A stretch of 8,231 nucleotides of DNA from Myxococcaceae bacterium (lineage in GTDB: Bacteria; Myxococcota; Myxococcia; Myxococcales; Myxococcaceae). This document shows, in pieces, positions 6,165 to 8,231 of the stretch (position 1 is its first letter; every line of letters starts with the position of its first letter). A program made the translations under genes and the position numbers. The DNA is taken from NCBI GenBank assembly GCA_018262385.1, contig JAGSPQ010000108.1, positions 1-8,231 on the forward strand. Direction: 5' to 3'. The notes under the pieces were generated by a model that was given only the letters and a program-made list of their open reading frames with translations, searched no databases and had not been told where the DNA came from.

Positions 6165-7853
6165 TCAGGCCTCGTCTTTCTTCCGGGCCCGGGTCAGCCC
6201 GTACTGAGACAGCCGCGTCACCAGCGTGCGCCGCGAGACCCCGAGCAGCTCGGCGGCCCGGGTCTGGTTCCCGTCGCACTTCTCGAGCGCCTCGAGCACG
6301 GCGCGCTTCTCGGCCGCCTCGCGCTCGTCCCGCAGGTTGGTGCCCGACGCGCCAGGCGCGGCAGCCTGGGCCGGAGCCCCGCCCGATTTTCCGAGCGCGA
6401 GCGAAGCGGGGGTGATCTTCCCTTCGGCCGACAGCAGCTCGGCGCGGATGATCGTGTTGCGCAGCTCGCGAATGTTCCCCGGCCACGGCCAGGCCTTCAG
6501 CGCCGCGATCGCCTCGGGGCTGAACTCGGGGGGTTGCCGGCCATCCCTGGCGGCGGCGTCGGCGGCGAAGGTGCGCGCCAGCGGCTCGATCTCGGCGACC
6601 CGATCGCGCAGCGGAGGGATCGCCACCGAGATGCCGTTGACCCGGAAGTAGAGGTCGGCCCGGAAGGCACCGCGCGCCACTTCGGCCTCGAGGTCGCGGT
6701 TGGTGGCGAAGACGAACCGCACGTCGATCGGCTCGGCCTTCAACCCGCCGACCCGCATCACCGCCCGCTCCTCGAGCACCCGGAGCAGCTTGGCCTGGAT
6801 CGAGGGAGGGATCTCGCCGATCTCGTCGAGCAGCACCGTGCCGCCCCTGGCGGTCTCGAGCAGGCCCGGCTTGGTCTTGATCGCGCCGGTGAAGCTGCCC
6901 TTCTCGTGCCCGAACAGCTCGCTCTCGAGCAGCGACTCGGTGAGGGTGGTGCAGTTGAGCTTCAGGAACGGCCCCGCCGCGCGCTTGCTGCGCCGGTGGA
7001 CCTCGGCCGACAGCACTTCCTTGCCGCTGCCGGTCTCGCCCAACAGCAGCACGTTGATGTTGCTGGGAGCGATCCGATCGAGCTGCCGGTAGATCGCCGC
7101 CATCGCGTCGTCGCGCACCACGAACCCCGGCGCGGGCGCCGCCGCCGGCCGCGCGCACGCCGCCAGCAGCTCTTCGGCGGTGGTGCCGTCGCGGGGCGCA
7201 CCCGAGGCACCGGCGCGGACGCGGGCCCCGGCGCTGACCAGCTTCGCCGACAGCTTCTCCAGCAGCCGCTGGCCTTCCTCGGCGGTCTTGCCGTGGGCGA
7301 GCACCTCGAACTGCCCCGGGCCGAAGCTGGCCACCACGTCGGTCGCGGCGAGCTCGACCGACAGCACGTCCTGGGCGACGCCGGGCGACGCCATCACCTG
7401 CAGCCGCAGCAGCGCGAACGGAGCAGTGGCCTTGGCGATCTGCTCGACGAAGTGGGCGTGGGTGATCAGCGTCCACGGCCGGCTGCGATCGGACAGCTCG
7501 TCGTGCTGCAGCACCACCAGCGTCTTGCCCAGCTCGATCGTGTCGCCCGGGCTCAAGGTGACCGACTCGTTCGGCTCGAGCTTCCGTCCGCGGACCACGG
7601 TGCCGTTGGCGCCGCCAAGATCCTGGATCGTGACCTGCTCGCCGAGGTGAAGGGCGGCGTGGCGCCGGGAGGCCGAGATGTCGTCGAGGCGGATCTCGGC
7701 GGTGTCATCGCGCCCGAGGGTGACCGAGCCGGTCTTGGGCAGCGCGTGCGAGGAGCTCCCCTCTTCCGAGATGACCACCAGCCGCCAGCGGTTGGGGCGC
7801 GACGAGGGCGGCTTGCTTTGGAGGCGTTCCGTCGGGAGCTGCGAGCGCGACAT
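6165..7853 (-). CDS. FHA-domain sigma-54-dependent transcriptional activator with a degenerate GGDEF-like domain
   Basis: This enhancer-binding protein is 562 aa from the ATG. Residues 25-118 form an FHA domain: GR at 47-48, SASRRHA at 60-66 and GANGT at 81-85, which together bind phosphothreonine peptides. Residues about 130-232 look like a degraded GGDEF domain with GPGQF at 178-182 in the signature position. The AAA+ sigma-54 activation domain follows: Walker A GETGSGKE at 272-279, sigma-54 contact loop GSFTGA at 319-324 (usual form GAFTGA), Walker B GTVLLDEIGE at 338-347, FATNRD at 382-387 and the arginine-finger region RADLYFR at 398-404. A Fis-type helix-turn-helix ends the protein (about 516-552, with NQTRAAELLGVSRRTL). 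There is no receiver domain, so the input is probably a Ser/Thr kinase signal read by FHA. A TTG at 7862 in frame would add three residues; the ATG at 7853 is preferred. It is the first gene of the tight four-gene cluster and may control the genes after it. Confidence 0.93.
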   Translation of the reverse strand: MSRSQLPTERLQSKPPSSRPNRWRLVVISEEGSSSHALPKTGSVTLGRDDTAEIRLDDISASRRHAALHLGEQVTIQDLGGANGTVVRGRKLEPNESVTLSPGDTIELGKTLVVLQHDELSDRSRPWTLITHAHFVEQIAKATAPFALLRLQVMASPGVAQDVLSVELAATDVVASFGPGQFEVLAHGKTAEEGQRLLEKLSAKLVSAGARVRAGASGAPRDGTTAEELLAACARPAAAPAPGFVVRDDAMAAIYRQLDRIAPSNINVLLLGETGSGKEVLSAEVHRRSKRAAGPFLKLNCTTLTESLLESELFGHEKGSFTGAIKTKPGLLETARGGTVLLDEIGEIPPSIQAKLLRVLEERAVMRVGGLKAEPIDVRFVFATNRDLEAEVARGAFRADLYFRVNGISVAIPPLRDRVAEIEPLARTFAADAAARDGRQPPEFSPEAIAALKAWPWPGNIRELRNTIIRAELLSAEGKITPASLALGKSGGAPAQAAAPGASGTNLRDEREAAEKRAVLEALEKCDGNQTRAAELLGVSRRTLVTRLSQYGLTRARKKDEA

Positions 7854-7898
7854 GGGGGGCAACCTAGTACGACCGCGCGCGCTTCGGGCGCGCTTCGC
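7854..7898 (-). other. 45-nt intergenic gap with a short GC hairpin
   Basis: This is the longest non-coding stretch in the window. It contains a 6-bp perfect GC stem (arms 7877-7882 and 7888-7893) around a TTCGG loop. There is no T-run after the stem on the minus strand, so it is not a standard intrinsic terminator; it may attenuate or simply be GC-rich chance. No convincing sigma-70 or sigma-54 promoter is visible, and no strong Shine-Dalgarno precedes the regulator ATG. The right-edge gene and the regulator could be co-transcribed. Confidence 0.35.
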
Positions 7899-8231
7899 TC
7901 ACGGAGCGGCGGCGGAGACCTTCGCGGTGCCGCCGGCGAACTGCAGCAGGTTGACCAGCGCCTCCGCCTCGGCGGCCGCCAGCCCGGTCTTCACCGTCAC
8001 CGGGGCCTTCTCGACCAGGTCCTTGGCCGCCTTCAGCCCCAGGCCGGTCGCCTCGCGCACGATCTTGATCACCTGGATCTTGCTCGGGCCGATCGCGACC
8101 AGCGTCACCGTCGAGGATCCGCCGGCGGCGGGCGCGGGGGGCGGCGGCGCGGCGGTCACCACCTTGCTGTCGGGCCCCAGCACCACCACCGTCGCGCCGG
8201 TGGCGTGAATCCGCGCGGCGAGCGCGTTGGC
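7899..8231 (-). CDS. Ribosomal L7/L12 C-terminal-domain protein, partial (5' end outside window)
   Basis: The frame is open from the right edge to a TGA at 7899, giving the last 110 residues of a longer protein. Counting from the edge, residues about 40-107 match the L7/L12 C-terminal domain, with [18 protein letters not shown] and [10 protein letters not shown], then a closing helix and strand ([17 protein letters not shown]). In ribosomes this domain recruits translation GTPases. It is preceded by a Pro/Ala/Gly linker ([10 protein letters not shown]) and, before that, by [17 protein letters not shown], which looks like the end of another copy of the same domain rather than the L7/L12 N-terminal dimerisation helices. 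The expected rplJ, rpoB or rpoC neighbours are absent. It is therefore more likely a non-ribosomal or accessory paralogue than rplL, although the missing N-terminus prevents certainty. A GTG at 8189 could be read as a start, but the open frame upstream and the repeat-like tail argue against it. Confidence 0.75.
   Translation of the reverse strand, partial: ANALAARIHATGATVVVLGPDSKVVTAAPPPPAPAAGGSSTVTLVAIGPSKIQVIKIVREATGLGLKAAKDLVEKAPVTVKTGLAAAEAEALVNLLQFAGGTAKVSAAAP

Noticed and set aside
6055..7476. Minus-strand 473-codon open frame overlapping the activator
   Set aside because: It is an Arg-rich shadow; the activator frame carries every FHA and AAA+ motif in order.
7854..7872. Sigma-54-like promoter (TTGC near 7858) upstream of the activator
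   Set aside because: The nearest upstream GG is 12 rather than 10 nt from the GC, and the site would leave almost no leader before the ATG.
7877..7893. Intrinsic terminator for the L7/L12-domain gene
   Set aside because: The 6-bp GC stem exists, but no T-rich tract follows on the minus strand, so it is recorded only as a hairpin.
1..8231. CRISPR arrays, tRNA/rRNA genes, insertion sequences or attachment sites
   Set aside because: There is no non-coding stretch longer than 45 nt and no direct DNA repeats or transposase motifs were seen.

Overview
The window is very GC-rich (roughly 70% by eye) and almost entirely coding. All five genes I can support read on the minus strand. The GC content, and an FHA-domain sigma-54 activator beside large proteins of unusual architecture, suggest a Myxococcota-type bacterium. 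This is an inference from style; no taxonomic marker gene is present.

In transcription order (high to low coordinates): (1) the 3' part of a gene whose product ends in a ribosomal L7/L12 C-terminal-type domain, entering from the right edge. It appears to be preceded by the tail of a second such domain, so it is probably an L7/L12-domain paralogue rather than rplL. (2) A complete FHA - degenerate GGDEF-like - AAA+ sigma-54 activator - Fis HTH regulator. (3) A 304-aa protein I cannot assign. (4) A 521-aa Hsp90-like GHKL ATPase with intact nucleotide-binding motifs. (5) A very large protein of at least 1219 aa that runs off the left edge. It begins with a GHKL-like module whose catalytic Asn and Asp are missing, followed by tandem units of about 215 residues: four complete and the start of a fifth.

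Genes 2-5 are packed with gaps of 18 nt, 12 nt and a 4-nt GTGA overlap, so they probably form one operon. Only the 45 nt between genes 1 and 2 could hold a local promoter, and I see no convincing one there.

The most interesting content is the ATPase/giant pair. The two adjacent proteins align over their N-terminal halves, one with catalytic residues and one without. The degenerate copy is fused to a long repeat array. This could be a two-component Hsp90-like machine (ATPase plus pseudo-ATPase scaffold) under an FHA/sigma-54 regulator that responds to phosphothreonine signalling. The function is not shown by the sequence; the architecture is.
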